A stretch of DNA of 7,547 nt from Falsiroseomonas sp044348345 (lineage in GTDB: Bacteria; Pseudomonadota; Alphaproteobacteria; Acetobacterales; Acetobacteraceae): NCBI GenBank assembly GCA_044348345.1, contig JBIKSZ010000186.1, positions 1 through 7,547 of the forward strand, read 5' to 3'. Positions 6,491-7,547 of this stretch are shown here, piece after piece; positions within the stretch are counted from its first letter, which is position 1, and each line of letters begins with the position of its first letter. The notes beneath the pieces were generated by a model. The model saw only the letters and a list, made by a program, of their open reading frames with translations, made no database searches and was not told the origin of the DNA. The translations under genes were made by a program, and so were the position numbers.

Positions 6491-6514
6491 GCGATCGCCC
6501 CCCGCCATCATCAC

Positions 6515-6570
6515 TGCGACGGTAAGCTACGATATCGGAACGACCAAGCCCGATCCTGCCGGCGCGGGAC
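6515..6570. other. Short ribokinase-CPBP intergenic spacer
   Basis: These 56 bp separate the ribokinase stop from the earliest possible CPBP start. They contain the palindrome CGATATCG at 6530-6537, which also occurs upstream of hflK (4428-4435) with similar flanks. I see no clear terminator and no strong promoter, so the CPBP gene may be read through from the ribokinase gene. Confidence 0.3.
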
Positions 6571-7455
6571 CTATCCCAGCAGCGCGTCCGTCTCCGCCGC
6601 TGCCGGCATCGCGCTGGCCGCGCCGGGCCGCGTCACCGCGATCGCCGCCGCCGCACTCGCCCGCCGCATCGCCTCGCGCAGCGGCAGCCCGCGGTCGAGC
6701 GCGGCGCAGAGGACCCCGCACCAGCAATCGCCCGCGCCGGTCGTGTCCACCGCCGCGGCGGGGAAGGCCGGCACCGCGACCTCGCCCGAGGCCATGGCGG
6801 CAAAGGCGCCGCCCTCGCCTATGGTCACCGCGACATCCACGCCGAGCACACCGCGCAGCGCGCCCGCCGTCGCGCCGCAGCCCAGCCGCGCGGCGAGCAC
6901 CGCCGCCTCATGCTCATTCACCACCAGCAGATCGAGCGCCCGCAGCGCCTCCACCGGCAACTCACCCGGCGGCGCCAGGTTCAGCACCACCCGCGCCCCG
7001 CGCGCCCGGGCGCGATGAATCAGCGCTGCGACCTCCGCGGCCGGCACTTCCATCTGCAGCAGCAGCGTGGTGGTGGGCGTCAGCGCCGCATCCTCCACCT
7101 GCGCCGCGCGCGCCAGCGCATTCGCCCCCGGCGCGACCGCGATCTGATTGCGTCCGGCAGGGTCGACGCAGATGGACGCGCAACCCGTAGCCGCAGCCAC
7201 GACCGCGACTCGGGAAAAATCCACCCCCGCCGCGCGCAGCGCCGCGGTGGCGACATCGGCAAACCCGTCGCGGCCGACGCAGCCGGCGAAGATCGTCGCC
7301 GCGCCATCCTTCGCCGCTGCCACCGCCTGGTTCGCGCCCTTGCCGCCGGGAAAGCTGCGCACGCCCTCACCCAGCACCGTCACGCCCGGCGCCGGCAGCG
7401 CCGGCACCGCAAAGACGAGATCGGCATTGGCCGAGCCGAAGACGACCACTGTCAT
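6571..7455 (-). CDS. rbsK: Ribokinase (PfkB-family carbohydrate kinase)
   Basis: This cytosolic kinase most likely phosphorylates D-ribose at O5 with ATP, feeding ribose into the pentose phosphate pathway. It is 294 aa, slightly short of the usual 300-310. The N-terminal GSANADLV (7-14) corresponds to the ribokinase GSxNxDLV substrate motif. GGKGANQAVAAAK (37-49) is PfkB signature 1. NEHEAAVL (180-187) matches the NExEAxxL element. DTTGAGDCWCG (237-247) is signature 2 and contains the catalytic base Asp243. These features favour ribokinase over fructokinase or adenosine kinase, though the exact sugar or nucleoside substrate is inferred. Its ATG overlaps the stop of the upstream gene (ATGA) with no clear ribosome binding site, suggesting translational coupling. 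No ribose transporter or regulator is visible within the window. Confidence 0.9.
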   Translation of the reverse strand: MTVVVFGSANADLVFAVPALPAPGVTVLGEGVRSFPGGKGANQAVAAAKDGAATIFAGCVGRDGFADVATAALRAAGVDFSRVAVVAAATGCASICVDPAGRNQIAVAPGANALARAAQVEDAALTPTTTLLLQMEVPAAEVAALIHRARARGARVVLNLAPPGELPVEALRALDLLVVNEHEAAVLAARLGCGATAGALRGVLGVDVAVTIGEGGAFAAMASGEVAVPAFPAAAVDTTGAGDCWCGVLCAALDRGLPLREAMRRASAAAAIAVTRPGAASAMPAAAETDALLG

Positions 7456-7547
7456 CCCGCGAACATGCCGCCCTGGCGCGCCTTGTCGTACAGCGTGGCG
7501 ATCAGCGCCTCGAAGACCGGCGCCACCTCGCGGGCGGGCCTCATGCG
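7452..7547 (-). CDS. Unidentified protein, C-terminal 31 residues only
   Basis: An open frame runs in from the right edge and stops at 7452-7454. It encodes 31 residues that begin RMRPAREVAPVFEAL and end in GGMFAG. An amphipathic helix seems likely from VAPVFEALIATLYDKA. The start and most of the protein lie outside the window. The stop overlaps the ribokinase ATG by ATGA, so the two are probably in one operon and may act on a common ribose or nucleoside substrate. The fragment is too short to assign a family. That it is coding is inferred from the 4-bp coupling and the uninterrupted frame. Confidence 0.6.
   Translation of the reverse strand, partial: RMRPAREVAPVFEALIATLYDKARQGGMFAG

Noticed and set aside
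6515..6570. Promoter for the CPBP gene (TTGGTC-N17-TACCGT on the minus strand)
   Set aside because: Each hexamer matches only half of the consensus positions, which is not distinguishable from chance.
5012..7018. 668-residue plus-strand frame spanning the mrp end, CPBP and ribokinase genes
   Set aside because: It crosses three real genes in the wrong frame or strand, and its second half is Ser/Ala/Pro low complexity without motifs.
1..7547. Mobile elements, CRISPR arrays, tRNA or rRNA genes, toxin-antitoxin or defence genes
   Set aside because: I looked for transposase motifs, regularly spaced direct repeats, tRNA-like cloverleafs and small toxin pairs and saw none. The CPBP (Abi-type) protease alone is not evidence of a defence system.

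Overview
The window is a compact, very GC-rich bacterial chromosome segment. Its gene families and gene order (hflK-hflC-DUF2065-degP, with a divergent mrp) point to an alphaproteobacterium, probably Rhodospirillales/Acetobacteraceae and Roseomonas-like. That placement rests on base composition, protein style and synteny, not on a marker gene.

Layout. From the left edge, two strong hairpins (12-67) lie just downstream of a minus-strand operon. Read in its own direction, the operon is hflK (4177-2945), hflC (2948-2052), a small two-helix DUF2065 protein (2021-1830) and a periplasmic Do/DegP serine protease (1645-74). hflK and hflC overlap by ATGA. A 184-bp gap precedes degP and may hold a second promoter. 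On the plus strand, mrp/apbC (4461-5594), a P-loop Fe-S cluster carrier, diverges from hflK across a 283-bp structured intergenic region. A candidate RpoH-type promoter (4430-4458, minus) there would fire toward hflK and abuts the mrp start codon. mrp converges on a CPBP-family intramembrane protease gene (6490-5621, minus), with a hairpin between them. Upstream of the CPBP gene, on the same strand, is a ribokinase-family kinase gene (7455-6571). It overlaps by ATGA with the 3' end of an unidentified gene cut by the right edge.

How the genes work together. HflK and HflC form an inner-membrane SPFH complex that modulates FtsH. DegP handles misfolded envelope proteins in the periplasm. The left operon therefore looks like an envelope protein quality-control unit, and a heat-shock promoter would suit it. 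Mrp is housekeeping Fe-S assembly. The ribokinase and CPBP genes are not obviously connected to these.

I see no mobile element, CRISPR array, RNA gene or phage gene. No stretch over 300 bp lacks a gene. This is an ordinary core region, and I find no convincing evidence of an undescribed system. The points worth a second look are regulatory: the promoter and palindromes between hflK and mrp, a shared intergenic octamer, and the degP leader.
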